A stretch of 59,209 nucleotides of DNA from an uncultured Clostridia bacterium (GCA_904387305.1 CAJFLB010000015.1:1-59209); one strand, 5' to 3'. Positions 8,898-17,780 are shown, counted from the stretch's first letter. A program made the numbers and translations. Notes: a model not told the origin generated them from the sequence alone.

Positions 8898-9110
8898 TTA
8901 GCAGACTCTAAAAAGCAGAGTCTGACATAACTGAGGGTCACTTATATTGTGTCTTTGACAATATAAGCTGACACACTTGTTACATTCATTAATATCATGT
9001 ACATTCATAAATTCCATATTATCAATGCACATTTGAGCGCGAGCTTCCAGAAGTTTGTATAAGTCTTTGTGATACTTTTTAATGAACTCTAATCTTTCCT
9101 TGTTACTCAT
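8898..9110 (-). CDS. Small Cys-rich protein, 70 aa, unknown
   Basis: I do not recognise it. The ATG at 9110 has a strong AAGGAGG about eight bases upstream on the minus strand, so expression is likely. The sequence is charged at the N-terminus (MSNKERLEFIKKYHKDLY) and has six cysteines: one in AQMCID, two in INECNKC, one each in SLYCQR and QLCQT, and the C-terminal residue. Metal binding is possible. The last codons overlap a hairpin (CAGACTCT / AGAGTCTG). Codon use is less AT-biased than in neighbouring housekeeping genes. Confidence 0.7.
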   Translation of the reverse strand: MSNKERLEFIKKYHKDLYKLLEARAQMCIDNMEFMNVHDINECNKCVSLYCQRHNISDPQLCQTLLFRVC

Positions 9111-9304
9111 GTAATATCCTCCTTTTTCTTAGACCATATATAGCTATGGTCAAAACTAAGTTTCTTTGCGACTCATATAGTATATCACAAAACTTATGTA
9201 AAGTAAACACAAAATAAGTGGTATTGCTAAATTATGTAAAATATAGTACAATATATGAGTCAGAACCAATATATTGAATAAAAATGAAGGGGTATGAGTA
9301 TAAA

Positions 9305-10540
9305 ATGAATAAAGAATTATTAGAATTAGCAAGTCAAGTAGAAAAAAAGATAGAACCACAATTTAAGAAAATGGATGACATTTGTAGCAAAAATAGTATA
9401 AAAGTCATTGAAGCATTTCAAGAATGTAATTTACAAGAAATGCATTTAGCAACTTCAACAGGATATGGAATTGATGAAGTAGGAAGAAATAAAATAGAAG
9501 AAATCTATGCCAAAGTATTTAGAGCAGAAGATAGCTTAGTAAGAGCACAATTTATTTCAGGAACACATGCTCTAGCAATTACCTTGTCTGCTTTATTACG
9601 CCCAAATGATACCATGATTAGTATAACAGGAGCGCCATATGATACTTTGCAAACGGTTATTGGAATAGGAAAAGAAGTTAGTGAAAGCTCTTTAAAAGCT
9701 TTTGGAATAAACTATGAACAAATTGAATTAGTAAATAATGATTTTGATATAGAAACCATAAAAGAAAGACTATCAAAAAATGATGTTAAATTAGTAGAAA
9801 TTCAAAGATCTAGAGGATATTCTACAAGAGAAAGTTTAATAATAGAAAAAATAGAAAAAGCCATACAAGCCATAAGAGAAGTCAATAAAGATGTTATCAT
9901 TATGGTAGACAATTGTTATGGAGAATTTGTGCAAGATAGAGAGCCAATTGAGGTTGGAGCAGATATTGCAGTAGGGTCACTGATGAAAAATTTAGGAGCT
10001 GGAATTGCAACAAGTGGAGCCTATATTGTAGGAAAAGAACATTTAATAAGGTTGTGTGCAGAAAGATTAACAGCACCAGGAATAGGAAAAGAAATAGGAC
10101 CTTCTTTAAATCAAAATACCAATTTATTAAAAGGACTATTTTTTGCACCACAGGTAGTTGCTAGTAGTGTTAAAACAGCTATATTTGCAAGTTGTATTTT
10201 AGAAGAATTAGGATATACAGTAGAACCAAAATATAATGAAGAAAGAGCAGATATTGTTCAAACCATTCATTTAGGAACAGCTGAAAAATTAATAAAATTC
10301 TGCCAAGGAATACAAAAAGGTTCACCAATTGACTCATGTGTGGTACCAGAACCAAGCCCAATGGGAGGATATGAAGATGAAGTCATCATGGCAGCAGGAA
10401 CATTTACAGAAGGATCAACTATTGAACTTAGTTGCGATGGACCAATAAGAGAACCATATATTGCCTATATGCAAGGTGGATTAACCTATGATTATGGAAA
10501 ATATGGTATATTAAAAGCAATAGAAGAAATGAAAAAATAA
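9305..10540 (+). CDS. PLP-dependent methionine gamma-lyase family protein (aluminium-resistance/YnbB-like)
   Basis: This protein belongs to the Cys/Met-metabolism-like fold-type I enzymes of the Met_gamma_lyase/YnbB family. Matching features are the start ELLELASQVEKKIEPQF, the segment YGIDEVGRNKIEEIYA, AQFISGTHALAI, and the PLP-lysine neighbourhood GSLMKNLGAGIA. The family is widespread in Bacillota, but its physiological substrate is unsettled. The older link to aluminium resistance is only a name. I choose ATG 9305, twelve bases after AAGGGG; an ATG at 9284 has no site. At about 411 residues it is full length. A large palindrome separates it from the next gene. Confidence 0.88.
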   Translation: MNKELLELASQVEKKIEPQFKKMDDICSKNSIKVIEAFQECNLQEMHLATSTGYGIDEVGRNKIEEIYAKVFRAEDSLVRAQFISGTHALAITLSALLRPNDTMISITGAPYDTLQTVIGIGKEVSESSLKAFGINYEQIELVNNDFDIETIKERLSKNDVKLVEIQRSRGYSTRESLIIEKIEKAIQAIREVNKDVIIMVDNCYGEFVQDREPIEVGADIAVGSLMKNLGAGIATSGAYIVGKEHLIRLCAERLTAPGIGKEIGPSLNQNTNLLKGLFFAPQVVASSVKTAIFASCILEELGYTVEPKYNEERADIVQTIHLGTAEKLIKFCQGIQKGSPIDSCVVPEPSPMGGYEDEVIMAAGTFTEGSTIELSCDGPIREPYIAYMQGGLTYDYGKYGILKAIEEMKK

Positions 10541-10551
10541 TTGGGGCTGGT

Positions 10552-10626
10552 GGGTCTGTTGGGACCAGGTCTGTTTGGACCCATTTGACCTAAATGGGTC
10601 CAAACAGACCTGGTCCCAACAGACCC
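10552..10626. repeat. Perfect 35-bp-arm GC-rich palindrome
   Basis: Arms 10552-10586 and 10592-10626 are exact reverse complements around a five-base loop (GACCT). The core TCTGTTTGGACCCATTT recurs at 11911-12045, and a related form at 24420-24681. The high GC is striking in this AT-rich DNA. There is no T run, so it is not a simple terminator. It ends 24 bases before the start of the flavoprotein gene, so it would form the 5' leader of its mRNA if co-transcribed with the gene upstream. Confidence 0.9.
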
Positions 10627-10649
10627 GAACAGAAAGAAAGGAAACGATT

Positions 10650-11909
10650 TTGGATAAAGTAATTGTGATTGGTGGTGGTCCTGCTGGAATGATGGCAGCG
10701 ATTACTGCAAAAGAAAATAAAAATGATGTATTAATAATAGAAAAAAATAATCAATTAGGAAAAAAGTTGTTAATTACAGGAAAGGGAAGATGTAACATTA
10801 CATCTTCTTTAGAGATGGAAGATTTTATTAAAAATACACCAGGAAATGGAATGTTTTTATATAGTGCTTATCAACAATATACCAATAAAGACATTATTCA
10901 CTTTCTTAAACAACAAGGATTAGAAATAAAAGAAGAAAGAGGAAATCGAATCTTTCCAGTAACAGATAAATCTGTTGACGTTTTAAAATGCTTTACGAAA
11001 AAAATTAAAGAATTAGATATAGAAATAAAATATAACACAAGAGTGGTAGAGATTTTAACAGAAATGATAGATGGAAAAAATACAGTAATTGGTGTTAGAA
11101 CAGAAAAAGAGACGATAAAAGCCAATAAAGTTATATTAGCAACAGGAGGAAAAAGTTATCCATTAACAGGTTCAACAGGTGATGGATATCAATTAGTAGA
11201 AAAATTAGGACATAGTATAACATCAATTAAACCATCATTAGTTCCTTTAGAAGCATATGAAAAAGCAGAATGTAAAGAATTACAGGGATTAAGTTTAAGA
11301 AATGTTGAAATTAAGTTAATCGACATAGAAAAAAATAAACAAATATATGAAGACTTTGGAGAAATGATATTCACACATTTTGGCATTTCGGGGCCGACCA
11401 TTTTAAGTTCATCAGCACATTTGGTCAGATATAAAAATATAGATAGTTTATTTCATGAAAAAAAGATTATTCTAAAAATAGACTTAAAACCAGCTTTAGA
11501 TGAAAAAAAATTAAATGAAAGAATTTTAAGAGATTTTGCAGAAGTCAAAAACAAGCAATTTAAAAATAGTTTAGATAAATTACTACCACAAAAATTAATA
11601 CCAGTAATTATTACAAAAAGTAAAATAAATCCTAATAAAAAAGTAAATGAAATAACAAAAAAAGAAAGGGAACAACTAATAAAAGAAATAAAAGAATTCG
11701 AAATTACAATAAAAGGATTTAGACCAATAGAAGAAGCAATCATTACAAGTGGAGGAATCAATATTAAAGAAATTAATCCCAAAACAATGGAATCAAAAAA
11801 AGTAAAGGGACTATATTTGGCGGGAGAAATTATTGATGTTGATAGTTATACAGGAGGATTCAATTTGCAAATAGCATATTCTACAGGTTATGTGGCAGGA
11901 TTAAACTAG
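10650..11909 (+). CDS. NAD(P)/FAD-dependent oxidoreductase, HI0933 (YtfP/YhiN) family
   Basis: The N-terminal dinucleotide-binding motif VIVIGGGPAGMMAA is followed by LLITGKGRCNIT, FPVTDKSVDVL, ATGGKSYPLTGSTGDGY and a C-terminal YLAGEIIDVDSYTGGFNLQ, all characteristic of the HI0933 family of flavoproteins. The biochemical role is not established for most members. I choose TTG 10650, with AAAGGAAA upstream. An in-frame ATG at 10575 lies inside the palindrome and has no site. At about 420 residues the protein is full length. It is flanked on both sides by related GC-rich palindromes. Confidence 0.93.
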   Translation: MDKVIVIGGGPAGMMAAITAKENKNDVLIIEKNNQLGKKLLITGKGRCNITSSLEMEDFIKNTPGNGMFLYSAYQQYTNKDIIHFLKQQGLEIKEERGNRIFPVTDKSVDVLKCFTKKIKELDIEIKYNTRVVEILTEMIDGKNTVIGVRTEKETIKANKVILATGGKSYPLTGSTGDGYQLVEKLGHSITSIKPSLVPLEAYEKAECKELQGLSLRNVEIKLIDIEKNKQIYEDFGEMIFTHFGISGPTILSSSAHLVRYKNIDSLFHEKKIILKIDLKPALDEKKLNERILRDFAEVKNKQFKNSLDKLLPQKLIPVIITKSKINPNKKVNEITKKEREQLIKEIKEFEITIKGFRPIEEAIITSGGINIKEINPKTMESKKVKGLYLAGEIIDVDSYTGGFNLQIAYSTGYVAGLN

Positions 11910-11910
11910 T

Positions 11911-12045
11911 GTCCAGTTAGAGTCGATTGATGGGTCAGTTGGGATCAGATCTGTTTGGACCCATTTGATTAAATGGGTCCAAACAGATCTGATCCCAACT
12001 GACCCCGACCCGCCCAACTGACCCATCAACCGACTCTAACTGGAC
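11911..12045. repeat. Long GC-rich palindrome, second family member
   Basis: Arm 11911-11966 pairs with 11971-12045 around a four-base loop. The arms match except for one substitution and about 18 extra bases in the right arm, which look like a local duplication of the GGGTCAGTT unit. The apical part TCTGTTTGGACCCATTT is identical to that of the palindrome at 10552, while the outer part differs but still self-pairs. It begins one base after the flavoprotein stop codon and could terminate transcription only weakly, since no T run follows. Confidence 0.88.
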
Positions 12046-12073
12046 AAAAAATAAAAAAGAAAAGGAACTAAAA

Positions 12074-12712
12074 ATGAATCGATATTTAACAATAAAAAAC
12101 AATATAGAAACTGAAATTGTTGTAAAAAAATCAAAATTTATTGCAAATTTTATAAAAGTATCATCAAAGGAACAAGCTGAGGAAGAAATAAAAAAAATAA
12201 AGAAAAAGTATTTTGATGCAAGACATAATTGTATTTCGTATAGGGTATTAGAGGATGAAAAAATAGTGGAAAGATTTAGTGATGATGGAGAACCTTCTGG
12301 AACAGCAGGGGGACCAATGTTGAATATTCTACAAAAAAATAATTTGGTAAATGTATTAATTGTTGTAACAAGATATTTTGGAGGTATATTGCTAGGAACG
12401 GGTGGTTTAGTAAGAGCATATTCAGATAGTTTGCAAAAAGCAATCGAAGAAAGTAATTTGCTAGAAGTTACGATAGGAACAGAGTGTGAAGTGAGATTAG
12501 AATACAATTATTTTGAAAAATTTAAGTATTATTGTAAAAATAATGATATTCAAATAAAAGATACAAGTTATACAGAAGAAATTGTTTGTAAAATAGAAAT
12601 GGAAGAAGATAAAAAAGAGAATTTATTAAGAGATTATGCATTAAAAAATATGAATTTTTTGGATTTTAAAGTTTTATCTAAAAAATATATAGAAAAAAGT
12701 ATATCAAAATAA
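12074..12712 (+). CDS. yigZ: YigZ/IMPACT family protein
   Basis: The N-terminal UPF0029/IMPACT domain is recognised from KKSKFIANFIKV, FDARHNCISYRV, RFSDDGEPSGTAGGPML and VTRYFGGILLGTGGLVRAYS. The remaining C-terminal part corresponds to the DUF1949 domain. At 212 residues it is the usual length. Bacterial members are cytosolic with a poorly defined role, thought to touch translation or ribosome-associated regulation. The start ATG follows AAAAGGAAC. It lies just downstream of the second GC-rich palindrome. Confidence 0.93.
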   Translation: MNRYLTIKNNIETEIVVKKSKFIANFIKVSSKEQAEEEIKKIKKKYFDARHNCISYRVLEDEKIVERFSDDGEPSGTAGGPMLNILQKNNLVNVLIVVTRYFGGILLGTGGLVRAYSDSLQKAIEESNLLEVTIGTECEVRLEYNYFEKFKYYCKNNDIQIKDTSYTEEIVCKIEMEEDKKENLLRDYALKNMNFLDFKVLSKKYIEKSISK

Positions 12713-12751
12713 TTGTTTTATAAAACAAATGGAAAAAATTACCAGTTTATC

Positions 12752-12780
12752 TTGCAAATTATCATCTGCAAGCATATAAT
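12752..12780 (+). promoter_or_regulatory. Vegetative-type promoter of spo0A
   Basis: TTGCAA (12752-12757) and TATAAT (12775-12780) are separated by 17 bases, 44 bases before the spo0A start. I see no clear Spo0A box (TTGTCGAA) or sigma-H promoter in the same gap. Confidence 0.7.
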
Positions 12781-12824
12781 CTGAATTGTAAAATATTTAC
12801 AATTTGTTTTTTGGAGGAAAAATT

Positions 12825-13649
12825 ATGAAAGAAAAGATTACAGTCTTAATAGCAGATGACAATCAAGAATTTAGTCAAACATTAGCATCATACATAGATG
12901 CACAAGAAGATATGGAGGTTATAGCAAAAGCAAAAGATGGAACAGAAGTAATAGATATTATAGCAAATACAGTACCAGATGTTATACTACTAGATGTAAT
13001 TATGCCACATTTAGATGGATTAGGTGTTTTAGAAAATATTAATAAAATTAAAATAGCCAAAAAACCAATTTGCATTATGCTATCAGCAGTTGGACAAGAT
13101 AAAATAACACAAAGAGCTATAGAATTAGGAGCACAATATTATGTAGTAAAGCCTTTTGATATTGAAGTATTGATTCAAAGAATAAGAGAATTTAAATTTT
13201 ATAAACCAACATCAACAAATACAAATAATAACTTTATAACCAGAGAAGCAAAGCCACAATATATAGAAATATCTTCAGATAATACAAAGACAGAAGAAAA
13301 TTTAGAAGCATTAGTAACAAATATTATTCATGAAGTTGGTGTACCTGCACATATTAAAGGATATCAATATTTAAGAGAAGCCATTATGATGGTAGTAAAT
13401 GATATAGATGTGATTAATCAAATTACCAAAAGTCTATATCCACAAATTGCACGTAAATTTAATACAACACCAAGTCGCGTAGAAAGAGCCATTCGTCATG
13501 CCATAGAAGTTGCGTGGGGAAGAGGTCAACAAGAAATTGTTGAAAATATCTTTGGATATACTATTTCAGCGGCTAAAGGAAAGCCAACAAACTCAGAATT
13601 TATCGCAATGATTGCTGATAAATTACGCTTAGAACTAAAGAGTGCATAA
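12825..13649 (+). CDS. spo0A: Sporulation transcription factor Spo0A
   Basis: The N-terminal receiver domain has the acidic pair IADDN, the phospho-acceptor aspartate in ILLDVIMPH (about residue 55) and the conserved lysine in YVVKPFD. A linker of about 40 residues leads to the DNA-binding domain with [19 protein letters not shown], the hallmark Spo0A recognition helix region. Phosphorylated Spo0A switches the cell into sporulation. The ATG at 12825 follows GGAGG by seven bases. At 274 residues it is full length. It has its own promoter and a terminator-like hairpin after it. SpoIVFA/B-like genes lie 2.4 kb downstream. Confidence 0.97.
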   Translation: MKEKITVLIADDNQEFSQTLASYIDAQEDMEVIAKAKDGTEVIDIIANTVPDVILLDVIMPHLDGLGVLENINKIKIAKKPICIMLSAVGQDKITQRAIELGAQYYVVKPFDIEVLIQRIREFKFYKPTSTNTNNNFITREAKPQYIEISSDNTKTEENLEALVTNIIHEVGVPAHIKGYQYLREAIMMVVNDIDVINQITKSLYPQIARKFNTTPSRVERAIRHAIEVAWGRGQQEIVENIFGYTISAAKGKPTNSEFIAMIADKLRLELKSA

Positions 13650-13696
13650 GATATTAGAAAACCTTAGAAGTGGAAGAAATAATAGAAAAAAGCGAT

Positions 13697-13771
13697 GAAC
13701 TTTTCCTATTTATTGGGTTATTGTTTAAATTATTTATAAACAATAATTCAGTAGAAAGGAGAAGTTTTTTT
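13697..13771 (+). terminator. Nested hairpin with T run after spo0A
   Basis: Outer arms GAACTTTTCCT and AAGGAGAAGTT pair with G-T wobbles. An inner stem GTTATTGTTTA / TAAACAATAA sits within, and a run of seven T residues follows, so it is probably the spo0A terminator. The right arm contains an AAGGAG sequence before an ATG, but that frame stops after five codons. The rest of 13772-14035 is AT-rich with no gene that I can support. Confidence 0.6.
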
Positions 13772-14035
13772 ATGGTATGGGAAAATTAATTTTTTACTTA
13801 ACAAATTTGTATGCTTATATAGACTTTTTTGATGAAACATAATGATGATGGATTCTTGAAATATGTAGTTAATTATGCTATATTTAGGTAAATATTAGTT
13901 TACATGGAAAAAATAATGAAATGTTATTCGCGAAATATACAAGTCCTATTAAGGAGAATAATAATAAAAACGTTATAAGAAGAACAAGAAATCACTAATT
14001 TTGGAGAAAAAACATAAATAGGAGGTGTAAAAATA

Positions 14036-14134
14036 ATGGAGTTATTTAAGAAGATACTCAAAAAGGTGGCAATTGTCATTGCAATTATTTTAGTATTTTT
14101 AATTATTAGAGCTATATTAATAACTATTTTATAA
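14036..14134 (+). CDS. Small membrane peptide, 32 aa
   Basis: A short frame begins at an ATG with a strong AGGAGGTG nine bases upstream. After a basic start (MELFKKILKKV) it is almost entirely hydrophobic (AIVIAIILVFLIIRAIL), one membrane-spanning helix. It is followed within 35 bases by a membrane-anchored DUF4230-type gene and probably shares its transcript. The function is unknown. The strong ribosome binding site and coherent composition are the only support. Confidence 0.55.
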   Translation: MELFKKILKKVAIVIAIILVFLIIRAILITIL

Positions 14135-14166
14135 AAGATTATAATAAATAAGGGGAAGATTATATT

Positions 14167-14757
14167 ATGAAAATAAAAGAAGGATTAAAAAAATTTTTTA
14201 AGAATAAAATTATATTTATCTCAATAGTTGCTATAGTTATTATTTGTATAATATATTTTGTTTTTTATCATAAAAATGAAGAAGTGGATAGTACGTATAT
14301 AATTGCTCAACTTGAGAAATCTAGTGAATTAACAACAAGTAAGTTAAATTACACTGGAATGAGTGAATATGAAGACAGTGGAATTAGCTTTATAAATAAA
14401 TCTAATTTTGTAATGGTATATGAGGCTACTGCAAGAGCAGGAATTGATGTAAAGGAAATAAAAGTAGATGTTGATAAATTGAATGATATAGTTTGGCTTA
14501 CTATTCCTAAGGCAAAAATCTTAGAAGTTAAAGTTAATATGGATAGTATAAAATACTTTGATGAAAAGTTTGCATTATTAAATGTTGATTATAAAGAAGA
14601 TGCTAATAAAGCTACAGCATTAGCAGAAGAAGAAGCTTTTGAAGAATTAGAAAATATGGGGATTTTAGAAATGGCAGATGCTCAAGCAGAAGCCTTAATT
14701 AGGGGACTTATCCAAGATATTATTCCAACAAACTATGAGATAAAAATTAAAGAGTAA
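14167..14757 (+). CDS. DUF4230-like membrane-anchored protein
   Basis: An N-terminal transmembrane segment (IIFISIVAIVIICIIYFVFY, about residues 16-35) precedes an extracytoplasmic domain. The opening of that domain, IAQLEKSSELTTSKLNYTG, and the later WLTIPKAKILEVKVN fit the DUF4230 family, whose function is unknown. At 196 residues the length suits that family. The ATG follows AAGGGGAAG. It is probably co-expressed with the 32-residue membrane peptide upstream. The family assignment is from memory and not checked by search. Confidence 0.7.
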   Translation: MKIKEGLKKFFKNKIIFISIVAIVIICIIYFVFYHKNEEVDSTYIIAQLEKSSELTTSKLNYTGMSEYEDSGISFINKSNFVMVYEATARAGIDVKEIKVDVDKLNDIVWLTIPKAKILEVKVNMDSIKYFDEKFALLNVDYKEDANKATALAEEEAFEELENMGILEMADAQAEALIRGLIQDIIPTNYEIKIKE

Positions 14758-14934
14758 AATGAATTAAGGGATAGATGACATTACATAGACAGAAGAGGGA
14801 GTGAAATTGTACTTTTTATAGAGCATTTAAATGTATATAGGTGAATATTATGAATAAATGTTGCGAACAAAAAGATAGATTAAAATTAACAGGTGTATTT
14901 ATTGAAAAAATTGACAAAGGCATAAAAAAATAAT

Positions 14935-14963
14935 TTGCATTAAGAAGGAAAGTCTGGTATAAT
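14935..14963 (+). promoter_or_regulatory. Promoter upstream of the 14995 gene
   Basis: TTGCAT (14935-14940) and TATAAT (14958-14963) are 17 bases apart, 31 bases before the next start codon. Confidence 0.7.
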
Positions 14964-14994
14964 ATAGCGATAAAAATATTAGGAGGTTTGACAA

Positions 14995-15420
14995 ATGAGC
15001 AAACGGAAGGTAATAGGTATTGGCGTAGGATTGATGATGATAGGATTTATAGTTGGCATCTGTATGATGATGTTTATTGTAAAGACTAATCCGAAGAAAG
15101 AATATGAAGAGCGGAAGCGATATGGAACCCTGTTAGAATATGAAGAATCATTAAGTCAACTAGAACAAGAAAATGATACCTTACAGAAGGAAAAACAACC
15201 ATATGCTGAAAACGCATACAACCTTGGTAAGGCTGAGTATTTGGGGTTAACTGTGATGAAACCTGAAGAAGCTGCTAAATTCCAGGAAGATATTCAAGAA
15301 GTCATTAACTCTAGTCTAACATTAGAAGAACAGGAGAAAAGAGTGGAGCAAATTCTGCAAACATTACAAGAATATATTACCGGAGAAGAAGAGTCAAGCG
15401 AGAATGGCATGGGCTTGTGA
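14995..15420 (+). CDS. Membrane-anchored coiled-coil protein, 141 aa, unknown
   Basis: A basic N-terminus leads into one transmembrane helix (VIGIGVGLMMIGFIVGICMM, about residues 6-25), then a Glu/Gln-rich region with heptad-like spacing (LEYEESLSQLEQENDTLQKE) typical of a coiled coil. I do not recognise the family. The start follows AGGAGGTTTG. It has its own promoter and terminator, so it is monocistronic. Codon use (CGG, CTG, GCG) is clearly less AT-biased than in neighbours such as spo0A, suggesting recent acquisition. Confidence 0.75.
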   Translation: MSKRKVIGIGVGLMMIGFIVGICMMMFIVKTNPKKEYEERKRYGTLLEYEESLSQLEQENDTLQKEKQPYAENAYNLGKAEYLGLTVMKPEEAAKFQEDIQEVINSSLTLEEQEKRVEQILQTLQEYITGEEESSENGMGL

Positions 15421-15430
15421 ACAAACAAAA

Positions 15431-15466
15431 GGGGCACATCTTTGAACAAGAGGTGCTCTTTTTTTG
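15431..15466 (+). terminator. Terminator after the 14995 gene
   Basis: An imperfect stem GGGCACATCTT / AAGAGGTGCTC is followed by a run of T. The DNA from 15467 to 15650 has no gene. Part of it, around 15505-15545, resembles the inner part of the repeat at 8668 (ATATATAGTT(A/G)AATTAGAA). Confidence 0.75.
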
Positions 15467-15650
15467 TGGAAAAGGAAAAAATTTACGCTTTTCTAAGAAA
15501 TAAAAAATATATAGTTGAATTAGAAGAACACAGAAAACTTATCATGAAGGGAGATTGGTCCATTACTTTTATATTACATTTTTATTATGTATAAAATGAA
15601 AAAATCTGGAAATACTGAAAATAAATACATAAGAAACTAAGGAGGTACAG

Positions 15651-15986
15651 ATGGAAGATATCGATTTAAAAAATATGGTTGTTTTAAAAGACTTACCATC
15701 AAATATAGTGAAAGAAGCCTATGTAGTCTTTAAATCTAATAAGATGATAAAAAAAATTCAGAAAATAAATAGAAATAGTGAAAAAAATCAAGTAAAAAAA
15801 GAAAATAAAGATAGTCAATATGCAATAAAAGAAGCAGAAATGTTAGTATCAGAATATATAGAAAAAGTAGAAAAATCTGAAAAAGAAGTGATATTAAATG
15901 CTAGAATTAATAAAAAACTAAAAAAATATGCATATATAGCAAGTATTATTATGGTTTTGCAATTTATATTATTAATCATTAAATAG
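15651..15986 (+). CDS. Small tail-anchored membrane protein, 111 aa, unknown
   Basis: I do not recognise this protein. The first 85 residues are highly charged and probably helical (for example EAEMLVSEYIEKVEKSEK). The C-terminus is a single hydrophobic segment, YAYIASIIMVLQFILLIIK, which would anchor it in the membrane with the bulk in the cytosol. The start has an excellent AAGGAGG. It lies directly upstream of the spoIVFA-spoIVFB pair, so an association with sporulation or division is possible but unproven. Confidence 0.65.
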   Translation: MEDIDLKNMVVLKDLPSNIVKEAYVVFKSNKMIKKIQKINRNSEKNQVKKENKDSQYAIKEAEMLVSEYIEKVEKSEKEVILNARINKKLKKYAYIASIIMVLQFILLIIK

Positions 15987-15990
15987 GTAT

Positions 15991-16044
15991 AAAACACCTT
16001 TTCCTAACATATAGTTTAACAAGAAACTAAGGAAGAGGTGTTAT
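15991..16044 (+). promoter_or_regulatory. Hairpin sequestering the spoIVFA ribosome binding site
   Basis: AACACCTTTTCC (from 15993) pairs with GGAAGAGGTGTT (16031-16042), with a nested TAGTTT / AAACTA pair. The right arm contains GGAAGAGG, the only ribosome binding site of the next gene. It may terminate the upstream transcript, modulate translation, or both. Confidence 0.55.
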
Positions 16045-16047
16045 TTT

Positions 16048-16926
16048 ATGGAAAGGGTAATGACAGTAGAAGAAAGAATTAGACGAGCAGAGGAAATTTA
16101 TGAACGTCGAAAAAGAAATGAAGGACTAACTGTTGTTCAAGAGAAAGAAGATAAAAAAGAAAAAAATGAGAAAAAAGACATAAAATTACTAAAAAAAATG
16201 CTTATTCAACTGTTAGTTTGTATATGCATTTATTTAGTTATTTATACAGTACAAAATAAGCAATATATCTTTTCAGAAGATTTCATAAACAAAATAAATG
16301 AAATTATTTCTTACGATATTGATTTTAAGAAATTATATGAAGACAGTAGAAATTTTATAATGGGAAAATTCAGTAAAGAAAATGAGAGTCAAAATGAAAA
16401 CCAAGAAAATAATGAGGTAAATGCAACAGAAACTACAGAAACAAATAATGGTATTGGAGGTGCAGTAGAAGAAAGTGAACAAGTAGAAGAAACTCAAAAT
16501 TTATCGCAAGAAGAGCAAGATATTCTTAATGTAAAAAATACAGCAAGTTTCATAAAACCAGTGGAAGGAACTATTAGTTCCATATATGGATATCGAGAAA
16601 CGGCGACAGGAACAGTACCAAAAGATCATACAGGAACAGATATAGCAGCAATAACAGGAACTAAGATAAAATCAGCAACTGACGGTCAAGTGGTTTTAGC
16701 TTCAGAGGAAGGAGATTATGGAAAACATATAAAAGTACAAATAGGAGAAGTCAGTATTATTTATGCACATTGTAACAGTTTGTACGTAAAAGAAGGGGAT
16801 ATGGTTACACAAGGGCAAGAAATAGCAGAAGTAGGATCTACTGGAAATTCAACAGGTCCGCATTTGCATTTTGAAATTCGAATATCGGAAAGAACAGTTG
16901 ATCCACAAAAGATATTAGAATTATAA
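16048..16926 (+). CDS. spoIVFA: SpoIVFA-like membrane protein with M23 (LytM) domain
   Basis: The N-terminal 45 residues are cytosolic and charged. One transmembrane helix follows (MLIQLLVCICIYLVIYTV, about residues 51-68), then an acidic linker and a C-terminal M23 domain. The domain has HTGTDIAA, an isolated histidine in IYAHC, and HLHFEIR, so the zinc ligands look intact. Position decides the name: it lies 10 bases before an M50 protease gene and upstream of minD, matching the order around spoIVFA-spoIVFB in Bacillus in part. SpoIVFA regulates the intramembrane protease SpoIVFB at the forespore membrane. A generic M23 peptidase is the alternative. Confidence 0.75.
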   Translation: MERVMTVEERIRRAEEIYERRKRNEGLTVVQEKEDKKEKNEKKDIKLLKKMLIQLLVCICIYLVIYTVQNKQYIFSEDFINKINEIISYDIDFKKLYEDSRNFIMGKFSKENESQNENQENNEVNATETTETNNGIGGAVEESEQVEETQNLSQEEQDILNVKNTASFIKPVEGTISSIYGYRETATGTVPKDHTGTDIAAITGTKIKSATDGQVVLASEEGDYGKHIKVQIGEVSIIYAHCNSLYVKEGDMVTQGQEIAEVGSTGNSTGPHLHFEIRISERTVDPQKILEL

Positions 16927-16936
16927 AGGAGAAAAA

Positions 16937-17644
16937 ATGAAATTTAGAATTGATTTAAAAATATTTATGCTTATTATATTGTTCTTAATAACCAATCAAA
17001 TAAAAATATATGCTATGATAATGATATTTGCAATTATACATGAATTTGGACATTTATTGGCAGGGATTTTATTAGGAATGAAACCAGAAAAAATAGAGAT
17101 AAAACCATTTGGAGTATCAATAAAGTTTGATATAAAAAGAAAGGACTACAATATAAAAGTAGGAAAAGGAAATTTGTTAGAAATAAAAAAAATATTTGTA
17201 GCATTGGCTGGACCAATAACAAACGCATTAATCATTATGATTCTCATGATGTATGACAGTTTGAAATTTAATGAACATGATATAACACTAATGATTTTTT
17301 CAAATATAACATTAATTTTATTTAATATATTGCCAATATATCCGTTAGATGGCGGAAGAATATTAAAAAGTACTATTTACATGATGAAAGGAAAACGTAT
17401 GGCCGAAAAATACATATATATCATATCTTACATAACTTTAATTATTATAACAATCATTAGTAGTATAGCCATTCTATATTTAAAAAACATAGCAATATTT
17501 TTAGTAATTATTTTCTTATGGGGATTGCAAATGAGGGAATATAAAATATACGAAAATAGAAAGTTATTGTATAAAATGATACAACAAGAAATGAACCAAT
17601 ATGATAAAAAAGATATTCCTGTTGAAAATAAAATAGCCAATTAA
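16937..17644 (+). CDS. spoIVFB: M50 intramembrane metalloprotease, SpoIVFB-like
   Basis: Several hydrophobic segments surround HEFGH, the zinc-binding HExxH of site-2 proteases, at about residues 34-38. LPIYPLDGGRIL near residue 135 supplies the third ligand motif. At 235 residues it is short and lacks PDZ or CBS domains, as in SpoIVFB rather than RseP. In Bacillus SpoIVFB cleaves pro-sigma-K in the mother cell. Its partner-like gene lies directly upstream. The ATG follows AAAGGAG. The role is inferred from family and context. Confidence 0.85.
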   Translation: MKFRIDLKIFMLIILFLITNQIKIYAMIMIFAIIHEFGHLLAGILLGMKPEKIEIKPFGVSIKFDIKRKDYNIKVGKGNLLEIKKIFVALAGPITNALIIMILMMYDSLKFNEHDITLMIFSNITLILFNILPIYPLDGGRILKSTIYMMKGKRMAEKYIYIISYITLIIITIISSIAILYLKNIAIFLVIIFLWGLQMREYKIYENRKLLYKMIQQEMNQYDKKDIPVENKIAN

Positions 17645-17780
17645 TAGTAAACTATACGAATGAGGAATGATTCTGTATTTGGTAACAGATAGTCTATATA
17701 GTAAAAATTTGACAAACATGCAAAATAACATAGAAAAAGCAAATATGATTAAACACAATGCTAAATTATATTTGCTTTTT

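Noticed and set aside
11935..12507. Minus-strand frame of 190 codons over yigZ
   Set aside because: It runs through the palindrome and is antisense to a clear YigZ family gene; a shadow.
13772..13789. Five-codon frame (MVWEN) after a good AAGGAG in the spo0A hairpin
   Set aside because: Too short to assess; the AAGGAG is better explained as the right arm of a terminator.
14850..14933. 27-residue frame (MNKCCEQKDRLK...) between the DUF4230-like gene and the next promoter
   Set aside because: Only a weak GGTG site precedes it and it has no recognisable feature; too little support to call a gene.
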